13,210 nt of DNA from Clostridia bacterium (GCA_017442025.1 JAFSBD010000124.1:1-13210), one strand, 5' to 3'; positions 1 to 7,411 are shown, counted from the first letter of the stretch. Notes: a model not told the origin generated them from the sequence alone. Program-made: numbers and translations.

Positions 1-1
1 G

Positions 2-1150
2 CAGCATGTAAAGAAGGTGCGTGCGCTGGTGGAAGAGGAATGCGGCATGAAGGGCAAGAACATTATGATCAGCTGCTCCCATACCCATTCCGGCCCCTGG
101 GCTTCCGGCCGCTTGGATATCGAAAGCCTGGAAGCGGGCAAAAAGCAGCCCGCCGAATATGTTGAAGACCTGATCCAAAAGATCAAGGGAGCCATCGTTG
201 AGGCTAAAAAGGATGCCTTTGATGCCTCCTTTGCCACCGGCTATGAGCTTTGCGGCGCCGAATCCGGCGTTGGCGGCAACCGCAGAATGCCCGGCGGCCC
301 CCATGATCCCCTGGTAAGCTTTATGGCCATCAAGGATACTGCAGGCGATATCCGCGGCGTGATGATCAACTATACCCTCCACCCCACCTTCATCCATGAA
401 TGGAGCGAGGTTTGCACCGCCGACTATCCCTGCTACCTCAAGATGGAGATCGAAGAGACCTATCCCAAGAGCCTGGTAGGCTTCGCTCAGGGTACTTCGG
501 GCAACCAGTCCAGCCGCTACTATCGCCAGGGCGAAAGCTACGACGAAGCGGAGCGGGTGGGCCGCATCTTAGGCAAAGCCGCTGTTAAGGGCATTGAAAA
601 GGCTACCTGGCAGGAGGATATGATCATCAAGGTGGAATCGGAGGAGCTCGAGGTTCCCATCCGCGATTTCGGTACTGAGGAGGATCTGCGCGCCCAGGTT
701 GCCCATGATGAGGCGATCTATAAGGATCTTTACGGTAAATACGGCGATTCCAAAAACCGCGATGAATATTATCTCTGGCAAAATGCCAACCTCAAGCTGC
801 TGGGCTCGGAAGACCAGCTGGGCTATGTTCTGATGGAAAAGAAGGGCATCAGCCCTGAGCTCAAGACCGAGGAAGTTCCCGCCGAGGTCATGGTTGTCCG
901 CCTGGGCGGTGCCTGCGTCATCGGCCTGCAGGGCGAAGTTTTCGTTGAATACGGCCTCTACTTAAAGGCGGTTGCAGGCTTCGATCCGGTTATCATCAAC
1001 GAGCTGGCCAACGGCGTTTTGCCCGGCTACCTCTATACCCCCGAATCCCTCATCACCGGCGGCTACGAGACCGATACCTCCATGATCGCCGAGGATTTCG
1101 GCGTCAACATGGTAAATACTGCCATTAAACTTACAAGAAAGGTGCGCTAA
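2..1150 (+). CDS. Ceramidase-like hydrolase (neutral/alkaline non-lysosomal ceramidase family), 5' end missing
   Basis: The frame is open back to the window edge (first whole codon at base 2), so this is the C-terminal 382 residues of a longer protein; the GTG at 17 is internal. Seen: a Ser-His-Thr-His-Ser-Gly-Pro stretch at about 77-97, as in the zinc-binding region of neutral ceramidases; Asn-Tyr-Thr-Leu-His-Pro at about 367-384, where the family has its next metal-ligand histidine; and Gly-Thr-Ser-Gly-Asn at about 494-508, matching the conserved segment before the last core helix. Known: members of this superfamily are zinc hydrolases that cleave amide bonds, classically N-acyl-sphingosine, but many short bacterial members have unknown substrates. 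The next gene, a NagB-like protein, starts 3 bases after the stop, so the two are probably co-transcribed. Whether a signal peptide exists cannot be seen. The superfamily call is fairly sure; ceramide as substrate is not. Confidence 0.72.
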   Translation, partial: QHVKKVRALVEEECGMKGKNIMISCSHTHSGPWASGRLDIESLEAGKKQPAEYVEDLIQKIKGAIVEAKKDAFDASFATGYELCGAESGVGGNRRMPGGPHDPLVSFMAIKDTAGDIRGVMINYTLHPTFIHEWSEVCTADYPCYLKMEIEETYPKSLVGFAQGTSGNQSSRYYRQGESYDEAERVGRILGKAAVKGIEKATWQEDMIIKVESEELEVPIRDFGTEEDLRAQVAHDEAIYKDLYGKYGDSKNRDEYYLWQNANLKLLGSEDQLGYVLMEKKGISPELKTEEVPAEVMVVRLGGACVIGLQGEVFVEYGLYLKAVAGFDPVIINELANGVLPGYLYTPESLITGGYETDTSMIAEDFGVNMVNTAIKLTRKVR

Positions 1151-1153
1151 GCA

Positions 1154-2104
1154 ATGGATTTCAAAAACAGATTTGACCACGATTTTTACCCCTTTAAGAA
1201 CCTTGCCGAGATCGAGCGGGTCCGCAACATCACCAAGGAAGACATTCTGGCGATGGGCGGCAAACATCCCAACAACCCCAATATCGAACTGGAAGTGGTT
1301 CCCGACGGCGATTTCGAGCTGCGGATGATCACCGATATGGTGCAGCGCATCGTTGATTCCGATCGCTACGATCAAAAGTGCGTTATGATCATGTGTAACC
1401 CCAACCCCACCTACGCAAAGGTTGCCTATCTTCTCAACGCCCTGAAGGTCAATATGCGCAACGTGAAGTTTTATATGATGGACGAATGGGCCGATGAAGA
1501 CGGCAATATCGCGCCCCTTTCCTATAAGGCCGGCTTCGGCTATGCCTTTGAGAAGTTCATGCTCAATAATATTAAAGATCTGGGCTTCAAGCGGGAAAAC
1601 TTTATCTACCATAGCGCAGAGAATACACCTGCCTACTCCAAGATGCTGGAGGACGATGGCGAGGCCGATGTTGTCTATTCCGGTCCCGGCTGGCCTGCCC
1701 ATCTGGCCTTTATCGATCCGGTTGAGGATTGGTTCAAGCCCACAATGGAAGAATACTTGGCCCAGCCCGCCAAGGTTGCTAAGCTTCATCCCCTGACCAT
1801 CGCCCAAAACTCCCTCCATGGCGGGTTCGGTTATTCCGGCGATATCTCCAAGGTTCCCCCTATGGGCGCCATGATGGGTCCCCGCGATGCCATGAAGGCT
1901 AAATTTGTTTTCGATATGCACGGCATCACCACCGCAGGCTCCAAGGTTACCTGGCAGCGGCTCACCTCCCGCCTTTGCATCTTCGGCGAACCTTCCCAGG
2001 AAGTTCCTGCCTCCATCCTGCAGTTGCGGGAAAATCCCACCAAGATCCATATCAGCGATACCTTGGCAGAGACCATTATCGATCACGAAATTTTCCAATA
2101 TTAA
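1154..2104 (+). CDS. NagB-like sugar-phosphate isomerase/deaminase homologue (divergent active site)
   Basis: A 316-residue protein of the glucosamine-6-phosphate deaminase / 6-phosphogluconolactonase fold. Seen: Asn-Pro-Asn-Pro-Thr near residue 83, where NagB has its phosphate-binding Gly-Ser-Thr-Pro loop; Met-Met-Asp-Glu-Trp with D110, matching the conserved acidic strand end; and Gly-Pro-Gly-Trp-Pro-Ala-His-Leu-Ala-Phe at 177-186, matching the NagB motif Gly-x-Gly-x-Asp-Gly-His-Ile-Ala-Phe. H183 is kept, but the catalytic ring-opening aspartate position is occupied by P181. NagB turns glucosamine-6-phosphate into fructose-6-phosphate and ammonia in the cytoplasm; with this change the reaction here may differ. 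It is longer than typical NagB (about 240-270 residues) because of an N-terminal extension of about 50 residues. The ATG at 1154 follows an AAAGGTG sequence about 12 bases upstream, inside the end of the preceding gene. It ends just before a strong terminator. Confidence 0.75.
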   Translation: MDFKNRFDHDFYPFKNLAEIERVRNITKEDILAMGGKHPNNPNIELEVVPDGDFELRMITDMVQRIVDSDRYDQKCVMIMCNPNPTYAKVAYLLNALKVNMRNVKFYMMDEWADEDGNIAPLSYKAGFGYAFEKFMLNNIKDLGFKRENFIYHSAENTPAYSKMLEDDGEADVVYSGPGWPAHLAFIDPVEDWFKPTMEEYLAQPAKVAKLHPLTIAQNSLHGGFGYSGDISKVPPMGAMMGPRDAMKAKFVFDMHGITTAGSKVTWQRLTSRLCIFGEPSQEVPASILQLRENPTKIHISDTLAETIIDHEIFQY

Positions 2105-2111
2105 GAAAAAC

Positions 2112-2145
2112 AAAAAGTCGGCATCCTCGATGCCGACTTTTTTTA
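2112..2145. terminator. Bidirectional intrinsic terminator between convergent genes
   Basis: A perfect 14-bp stem (2112-2125 with 2129-2142) closed by a 3-base loop. A-run on one side and T-run on the other let it work on both strands. It lies 8 bases after the NagB-like stop, and the fruK stop codon (2143-2145) sits in the T-run. Confidence 0.93.
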
Positions 2146-3039
2146 TTTCAATAAATTTAAGATTTCTTGCTTTGTTGCCAAGGTATCGGAAAAGGCGGTG
2201 GCATTGCCGCAGGCAACGCCCCAGCGCAACGCTTGCTCATAACTGCCGCCCTTGATCCAACCCGCCAAAAATCCAGCCACCATGCTATCCCCGCATCCAA
2301 CGGTATTTTTGACCAAACCTTTTGCATTTTCTCCTTTATGAACCCTTCCATGTTCATCCAAAAGGAGCGCGCCCTGCGCTCCGCAGGAAACCAAAACATT
2401 GCGGGCTCCTTCCCCCTGCAATTTGCGGGCATATTCCTCGATTTCACCCAAAGAGTGTAATTTTACACCGTATAATTCTCCCAACTCCAGGTGGTTAGGT
2501 TTCACCAAAAATGGCTTGAAATCAAGGGTTTGGCGCAAAAGCGCCCCTTCCGCATCCACCACCGCCTCCGCGCCCCGCTCTTTGATGCGGCAGAGCATCT
2601 GCCGATAGAGATCGACGGGTAATCCGGCGGAAACCGAGCCGGAAAGAACCAAATAGTCCCCTGCCTGAAGGCGGTCCAGGCGGTCCATCAGCCCTTGGAG
2701 CGCGCGCTCATCAATCTGCGGGCCGGGGGCATTGAGATCCCATTCCTCCTCCGCCTTGATCTTAACATTGATGCGGGTCTCCCCCGCAGAAAGGCGGATA
2801 AAATCCGAGGGGATCCCATCCGCCTGCATCAGCGCCGCCAGCCGCTCACCGTTGGCACCGCCGATAAAGCCCAAAGCGGTGGTAGGAATCCCCAAAGCGG
2901 TCAGCACCGCCGAAACATTGATGCCCTTGCCGCCATAGGTGAGCCGAGTACTCTCCGCGCGGTTGATTTTTCCCGCGGTAAAGGTTTCTGTTTTTAAAGT
3001 ATAATCCAGCGCAGGATTGCAGGTAACGGTATAAATCAT
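2143..3039 (-). CDS. fruK: 1-phosphofructokinase family sugar kinase (PfkB/FruK/LacC)
   Basis: A 298-residue full-length PfkB-family kinase that phosphorylates a sugar phosphate with ATP in the cytoplasm, most likely fructose-1-phosphate to fructose-1,6-bisphosphate; tagatose-6-phosphate kinase (LacC) is the close alternative. Seen: the N-terminal Thr-x-Asn-Pro-Ala-Leu-Asp at 6-12; Gly-Gly-Lys-Gly-Ile-Asn-Val at 36-42, the substrate-binding loop; Lys-Pro-Asn near residue 180; and Asn-Thr-Val-Gly-Cys-Gly-Asp-Ser-Met at 245-253, the anion-hole/ATP site with catalytic base D251. The family consensus has Ala where this protein has C249. The ATG at 3037-3039 is preceded by AAAGGGTG (3045-3052). 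It is monocistronic, with its own promoter and the shared terminator. No fructose PTS or DeoR-type regulator is in the window, so the exact substrate cannot be told from context. Confidence 0.9.
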   Translation of the reverse strand: MIYTVTCNPALDYTLKTETFTAGKINRAESTRLTYGGKGINVSAVLTALGIPTTALGFIGGANGERLAALMQADGIPSDFIRLSAGETRINVKIKAEEEWDLNAPGPQIDERALQGLMDRLDRLQAGDYLVLSGSVSAGLPVDLYRQMLCRIKERGAEAVVDAEGALLRQTLDFKPFLVKPNHLELGELYGVKLHSLGEIEEYARKLQGEGARNVLVSCGAQGALLLDEHGRVHKGENAKGLVKNTVGCGDSMVAGFLAGWIKGGSYEQALRWGVACGNATAFSDTLATKQEILNLLK

Positions 3040-3068
3040 AAAAGCACCCTTTCGGCATTAATAAATCT

Positions 3069-3096
3069 ATTATACCACAACTGTAAGAAAATGCAA
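3069..3096 (-). promoter_or_regulatory. Probable SigA promoter of fruK
   Basis: On the minus strand, TATAAT (3069-3074) lies 16 bases from TTGCAT (3091-3096). This gives a leader of about 25 bases to the fruK ATG. The -10 is perfect; the -35 matches 4 of 6. Confidence 0.65.
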
Positions 3097-3113
3097 AAGT
3101 TTTCAAAAAGGAG

Positions 3114-3141
3114 TTGCGGTTTCGATTTTTCCTATTATAAT
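3114..3141 (+). promoter_or_regulatory. Probable SigA promoter of the secreted dockerin protein
   Basis: TTGCGG (3114-3119) and a perfect TATAAT (3136-3141) are separated by 16 bases, about 38 bases before the ATG at 3179. It is divergent from the fruK promoter, and the two -35 boxes lie about 17 bases apart, so a shared regulator could act on both. The ribosome-binding site is weak: GAAAGG at 3158-3163, about 15 bases from the ATG. Confidence 0.55.
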
Positions 3142-3178
3142 ATACTTATATAATTTTGAAAGGTTTGAGTGCTTTTCT

Positions 3179-5764
3179 ATGATCAAAAGATGTTTTAAAG
3201 AGATTTCCTTCTTAACAGCAATCATTCTGCTGATCTCCCTCTTGGTAGCATTTACTCTGCCCGCCGCGGCGCAGACAACAATTTCCGATTCGTTGAAGCA
3301 GTTTCCTTCCTATACCGAATGGAAGACCCATTATCAACCGCAGGAAACCAATAATAATTATGTTGCAGATATCCGCATCACCTCCGAGGCGGAATGGCTT
3401 CAATTGGTGGAGGATACCAATGCCGATAAAACCGTCAGCCCTCTCTTTACAAACCTGAGCCGAAGCGTCACCATCCATCTGGATACCGAGGATGGCGTTT
3501 TCGATATGGGCAAGCAGGCAATGGATCCCTTAGGCTATAACGATACCGGCTTTATCGCCCATATCAACGGCCATGGTCAGGTTTTTGAAAATATCAATAT
3601 TACCTTAAATAATCCCACCCGCCATGTTGGGCTGATCTCAAAGATCAGTAAGCATCGGGTTTATCAGAATTTCGGCATCGCCGGCGGTAAGATCGAAGTA
3701 ACCGGCTCCATCGCATCCGATAAATATATTGGCGCTATCGCAGGCGGTGTTCATTCCTCCGGCGGCAATGCGCAGGCGGGCATTCTGCGCAAGGTCTTTA
3801 ATAATGCCAAAGTGATTGCCCAAAAGGATGTGGTCAGCGGCATTTTAGGCCGCGGCGATTCCTGGCCGGTTATGGACGGTTGCTTCAATACCGGCTGGCT
3901 GGAGGTTACCGGCCCCAAAGAGGAGTTCAACGCAACGGTGGCGGGCATCTGCTCCTACGCAGGAAACCGCATCCGCATCCATAATAGCTTTGCTAATTGC
4001 CCCGCTTTCTTTAATTTCGTCAGCGAATACCATGGAATCGGTTACCATGGCAATACCTATCCCTCCGGCTCGCCCATGGTCAATTGCTACGGTGCAAGCC
4101 CCTTTATCGGTTTGGTAAATGATTATACCCCCCAAGCCGAGGCCGATGCCGATAACGCAAAGGCCGCAACCGTCAGTGCGCAGGAATCGGCCTATAAACT
4201 CAATCAGACCTATACCCCCGTCGATTATGCGGGCATCAATCAAAAATTTAGCGGCTATTTTAATTTCAACAGCGATTACCTTGCGATGCTGGATACCGAT
4301 CGGATCTATTATACCATGACCGAAAGCGGCGAGCTCCGCTTCGGAACTGCTGAGAATCAGCTCCGCAAGATCACCGTTCGGGATCGCAACGATAAAATCA
4401 TCAAAACCTTTTATGCCAATTCCAATCAGGATCTGGATATGAACTATGAGCTGGGCGCTAACTATTTTGCTCTGCTGAGCGGAACAGGCGCATCCATCCG
4501 AAAAGGGGAAAGCACCAAAACCACCCTCCATGTTGGATCGGGGGATGTTGAGATCAAGATCGCCCATGATGTTCATGGAACGGATATCGACGGCAATAAT
4601 AAAACCAGCTTAATGGATGCCATTACCGTTTTACGGGCCAGCATTGATTTAGATGTTTTTGTGAACGATCCTTTGGCAGGGGATGTTAATTTCAACGGTC
4701 GGTTAGATGCCAACGATGCGGTATTGATCGTTCGCTTCTGGTTGGGCGATAAATCTGCCTATGATGCCGCCGATTATCCCATTGAAGATAAGAGCGGATG
4801 GCTCAAGGTGGCGAGCTATAATATCAAATCGCTGGTCTATTGCCCCGACCCTGCCAGCCGCCATGTTGATTATTGGGCAAGACTTGCCAACAACGAACCC
4901 GGCTTTACCGTCGACTATACCTCCCAATATCAAGCAGATGAATGCGCTCAGATCCTGAGAGCCGCCGATGCCGATCTGGTAGGCTTGCAGGAAGTCAGCC
5001 GCATCATCGACCCCTCGGGCTTTAATGCCTCCTGCTCCAAATGCCATGATAATACTATAAAATTGGCCTCCCTTGCCAATTATCCCATCAGCCATATGGC
5101 TTATAATCCCTATAATCGATCCACAACAAGCGGCCATTATAAAGACTTTGGCTCGGGAATCCTCAGCAAGGTGCAGGTAACTGCCCCCAAAGATAACGTT
5201 TATTATGATAAGCAATATAATGAGTATCGAATGTATACCCGCTATACCATCAAGGGCAGTGAACTGACCGCCTATGGCTTCCCCGCCGATAGCACCTTGG
5301 TTTGGTATAATACCCATACAGGAAATTATACCCGCGAGCAAATGGCTCAGCTTGGCGCGGCGATGGAGGAAGATTATGCCAAGGGCTATTACGTTATCGC
5401 CACCGCCGACTATAACCAAGGTCCCAGTGCATTCAACGATTGCACCTATGGGGATTATTCCTTTGATATTAAAACCAGTCATTTCACCATGGCCAACGGC
5501 GGCAAAACCGGTAAAATTACCAACGGCGAACGCCAGCAGATCGATAACATTCTGATCTCTGATAATTTGGAATTTTATTGGGATCCCGCAACCCAAAATG
5601 CTCTCTATCGCATCGATTGCGATACCATGGAGGATTTCACCCCCGATCATACCGCAGGCGCGCAAAATGCCGTTGCCAACGAAGGCATGACTTTCGACAC
5701 AACATTGGAATACGCCAGCGACCATAGCTTGGTTTACGCCTATATTCGCCCCAAAACCACATAA
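3179..5764 (+). CDS. Secreted protein: GLUG-like repeats, internal dockerin, C-terminal endonuclease/exonuclease/phosphatase domain
   Basis: An 861-residue exported protein. Residues 1-31 form a signal peptide (basic start, hydrophobic 11-27, cleavage probably after Ala-Ala-Ala at 29-31). Residues about 100-290 hold glycine-rich GLUG-like beta-helix repeats. Residues 469-524 are a type I dockerin with two calcium loops: D469/D471/N473/S477/D480 and D502/N504/N506/D510/D513. Residues about 540-861 are an endonuclease/exonuclease/phosphatase (EEP) domain with its signature residues in order: N548, E605, N711/H713, D744/N746, D789 and D848/H849, so it should be an active metal-dependent phosphodiesterase (nuclease, phospholipase/sphingomyelinase or phosphatase). 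Known: dockerins bind cohesins on scaffolds or cell surfaces. The dockerin sits between two domains rather than at an end. It is transcribed alone. Substrate unknown; no cohesin in this window. Confidence 0.87.
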   Translation: MIKRCFKEISFLTAIILLISLLVAFTLPAAAQTTISDSLKQFPSYTEWKTHYQPQETNNNYVADIRITSEAEWLQLVEDTNADKTVSPLFTNLSRSVTIHLDTEDGVFDMGKQAMDPLGYNDTGFIAHINGHGQVFENINITLNNPTRHVGLISKISKHRVYQNFGIAGGKIEVTGSIASDKYIGAIAGGVHSSGGNAQAGILRKVFNNAKVIAQKDVVSGILGRGDSWPVMDGCFNTGWLEVTGPKEEFNATVAGICSYAGNRIRIHNSFANCPAFFNFVSEYHGIGYHGNTYPSGSPMVNCYGASPFIGLVNDYTPQAEADADNAKAATVSAQESAYKLNQTYTPVDYAGINQKFSGYFNFNSDYLAMLDTDRIYYTMTESGELRFGTAENQLRKITVRDRNDKIIKTFYANSNQDLDMNYELGANYFALLSGTGASIRKGESTKTTLHVGSGDVEIKIAHDVHGTDIDGNNKTSLMDAITVLRASIDLDVFVNDPLAGDVNFNGRLDANDAVLIVRFWLGDKSAYDAADYPIEDKSGWLKVASYNIKSLVYCPDPASRHVDYWARLANNEPGFTVDYTSQYQADECAQILRAADADLVGLQEVSRIIDPSGFNASCSKCHDNTIKLASLANYPISHMAYNPYNRSTTSGHYKDFGSGILSKVQVTAPKDNVYYDKQYNEYRMYTRYTIKGSELTAYGFPADSTLVWYNTHTGNYTREQMAQLGAAMEEDYAKGYYVIATADYNQGPSAFNDCTYGDYSFDIKTSHFTMANGGKTGKITNGERQQIDNILISDNLEFYWDPATQNALYRIDCDTMEDFTPDHTAGAQNAVANEGMTFDTTLEYASDHSLVYAYIRPKTT

Positions 5765-5765
5765 A

Positions 5766-5997
5766 TGCCAAGCGCCCTTAAGGACACTTGGCAGCGATAT
5801 AAATTCCTTCGAAATTTGCGATATACTCCAAACCCCTCTTGCTAATCAAGAGGGGTTTAAAGTTCGATATAGACTGCGTCTGCGATATGCTTTTGAGAGG
5901 ACTCAAAAGCGAGAAGGAATGAATATCACGTCGTGATTTTTTCGACTGCGGGCGTATGGCGATACAGCGAGATCGAAAAATCGGAAAAGGCGCCTTT
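5766..5997. repeat. Non-coding cluster of inverted repeats with repeated GCGATAT words
   Basis: This stretch after the secreted-protein gene holds no convincing ORF but many hairpins: TGCCAAG/CTTGGCA (5766-5772 with 5787-5793); AAATT/AATTT (5801-5805 with 5813-5817); a 12-bp stem (5830-5841 with 5847-5858); a 9-bp stem (5889-5897 with 5902-5910, loop 4); ATCACG/CGTGAT (5925-5930 with 5932-5937); long-range arms 5935-5945 with 5973-5982; and the palindrome AAAGGCGCCTTT (5986-5997). GCGATAT occurs at 5794, 5818 and 5882, and TCGATAT at 5864, mostly at hairpin borders. The layout suggests a dispersed intergenic repeat or a structured RNA rather than a plain spacer. The rest, 5998-6090, shows only a weak CTGTTT/AAACAG pair (6001-6006 with 6022-6027). 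Confidence 0.6.
5830..5858. terminator. Strong hairpin, possible terminator of the secreted-protein gene
   Basis: A perfect 12-bp stem rich in CCCC/GGGG with a 5-base loop (5842-5846), about 65 bases after the stop codon. Only three T residues close the 3' side on either strand, so it is a poor intrinsic terminator and may instead be one stem of the hairpin cluster. Confidence 0.4.
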
Positions 5998-6090
5998 CAA
6001 CTGTTTATAATAAACCGCTCAAAACAGATGCAGAAGTGCCTTTTACCGCTGAAGGCGTATGTCGATCCGGCGAAGCGGAAAAAGGTGCTA

Positions 6091-6121
6091 AAAAAAGAGA
6101 CCGAAATTCGGTCTCTTTTTT
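6091..6121. terminator. Bidirectional intrinsic terminator
   Basis: A 15-bp inverted repeat (6091-6105 with 6107-6121) with an A-run and a T-run at its ends. It follows the stop of the CofE-like gene on the minus strand by about 24 bases, and would also stop plus-strand transcripts coming from the secreted-protein gene. Confidence 0.92.
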
Positions 6122-6144
6122 GGTCTGCGCTGTTTTCAGCGGTT

Positions 6145-7347
6145 TTATTCTGCGGTGTAGTTGTCGAAATACCCTTGTATATAAACAAAGGGTGTGCCCT
6201 TATCACCCGAGCCGCTGGTCAGGTCGCAGAGGGAGCCGATCAGGTCGGTCAAGCGGCGGGGAGTAGTACCCTGGGCGGCCATGGAATCCCCGGGGCCTGC
6301 GCTGACTGCATCCTTATGGGCAATTTCTTTCTTAACCGCTTCCCGCAGCTCTTCGCCGGAGAGGGATGCAAAATCATTATCAGCCAGATATTTCAGCTTC
6401 AGCTCGTTGGGGGTACCCTCCAAGCCTGCGGTATAGGCGGGAGAAACAACCGGATCGGCCAACTCCCAGATCTTGCCGACAGGATCTTTAAACGCACCGT
6501 CGCCATAGATCATGACTTCCACATGCTTGCCGGTCTTCTCCAGCAGACGTTTCTGAATATCCTCCACCAGAGGCTGGCAATCGCGAGGGAAGAGCTTGAC
6601 CTTCTCTTCGGTGGATTTATTGGAGCCCAAAAGGCCGTATTTCTCGTTCCAGCCGCTATCGCCGATGGGCGCGTTCATGATCTCATCCATTCCGTAGACG
6701 ATATCCGCCCCTGCGGCCTTGAGCTTTTCGCGGGTGGCAAAGCGGGTATGGATATCGCAGTTGAGAACATTCTTGGTATATTTGAGAATCGCGCAAGGAT
6801 CGTTGGCAAAGATGAATTCCACCTCTGCACCGCTTTCCTCGATCAGCTGGGTATAATATTCCACATAATCCATGCCGGTGAAGATATGCTTTTCATAGCC
6901 AAACAGCTCGCGGTACTTTTTAATATCCAGAACATCCTTATAGGGGTTGACATCCTTGCCATTGAGCATGGAAGGATCAAAAAGATGATTGCCCACCTCA
7001 TCGGAAGGATAGCTGAACATCATAACGATCTTTTTGCAACCCTTGGCAATGCCCCGCAGGCAGATAGAGAAGCGGTTACGGCTGAAGATGGGATGGATCA
7101 CACCAACCGTCTCTCCGCCGAACTTGGCGCGGACATCGGCGGCAATATCATCCACCGAAACGATATTGCCCTGCACACGGGCGGCGATGGACTCGGTAAC
7201 GGCAACAACATCCCGATCCCGAACCTCGAAATCCCCGTTGGCAACGGCTTGCATAATGCTATCGACAACGATCCCCGCCAGATCATCACCCTTGCGGACG
7301 ATGGGGGCGCGCAAACCTCTCGAAACAGTACCGATCATACGACTCAT
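6145..7347 (-). CDS. CofE-like protein (coenzyme F420-0:L-glutamate ligase family)
   Basis: A 400-residue cytoplasmic protein. The first ~110 residues resemble the F420-0 gamma-glutamyl ligase (CofE) N-terminal part: Gly-Asp-Asp-Leu at 20-23, then a segment reading like Asp-Val-Val-Ala-Val-Thr-Glu-Ser near 45-53, where CofE has its substrate-binding beta-alpha unit, and a Gly-Val-Ile-His-Pro-Ile-Phe-Ser-Arg-Asn-Arg stretch near 82-92. CofE adds glutamate to coenzyme F420-0 using GTP and is about 250 residues, so the C-terminal ~150 residues here are extra. I see no F420 biosynthesis or F420-using gene in the window. Homologues are often annotated as F420 ligases in Clostridia that are not known to make F420, so a different amide-ligase reaction is plausible. 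The ATG at 7345-7347 follows GAAAGG (7358-7363). It is monocistronic, with a consensus promoter and a strong terminator. Confidence 0.66.
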   Translation of the reverse strand: MSRMIGTVSRGLRAPIVRKGDDLAGIVVDSIMQAVANGDFEVRDRDVVAVTESIAARVQGNIVSVDDIAADVRAKFGGETVGVIHPIFSRNRFSICLRGIAKGCKKIVMMFSYPSDEVGNHLFDPSMLNGKDVNPYKDVLDIKKYRELFGYEKHIFTGMDYVEYYTQLIEESGAEVEFIFANDPCAILKYTKNVLNCDIHTRFATREKLKAAGADIVYGMDEIMNAPIGDSGWNEKYGLLGSNKSTEEKVKLFPRDCQPLVEDIQKRLLEKTGKHVEVMIYGDGAFKDPVGKIWELADPVVSPAYTAGLEGTPNELKLKYLADNDFASLSGEELREAVKKEIAHKDAVSAGPGDSMAAQGTTPRRLTDLIGSLCDLTSGSGDKGTPFVYIQGYFDNYTAE

Positions 7348-7411
7348 TTTTAAACACGACCTTTCTACAGTGCTTATTATGCACCCACTAAGAAATTACA
7401 TACAACATAAT

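Noticed and set aside
17..19. GTG at 17 as the start of the ceramidase-like gene
   Set aside because: The frame continues open to base 2 and the zinc motif comes only about 20 codons later, too close for a true N-terminus in this family; no ribosome-binding site is seen.
962..2113. A 383-codon open frame on the minus strand
   Set aside because: It is antisense to the ceramidase-like and NagB-like genes, runs across their junction, matches no family, and arises from the GC-rich, GAT/GCC-heavy codon use of the real genes.
4703..5725. A 340-codon minus-strand frame under the secreted protein
   Set aside because: Antisense shadow; the Ile/Gly-rich translation is the reverse of GAT, AAT and GCC codons. 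The plus frame has complete dockerin and EEP motifs.
5794..5888. Repeated GCGATAT words as a CRISPR array or iteron origin
   Set aside because: Copies are only 7 bases long, irregularly spaced (24, 46 and 18 bases) and interleaved with hairpins; there are no uniform spacers, cas genes or replication genes.
6006..6011. A TATAAT box in the spacer after the hairpin cluster
   Set aside because: There is no -35 box at a suitable distance and no plus-strand gene follows; it lies in a weak hairpin before a terminator.
5956..7353. A 465-codon open frame on the plus strand
   Set aside because: It is the mirror of the CofE-like gene, crosses a strong terminator and the hairpin region, and has no plausible ribosome-binding site or family resemblance.
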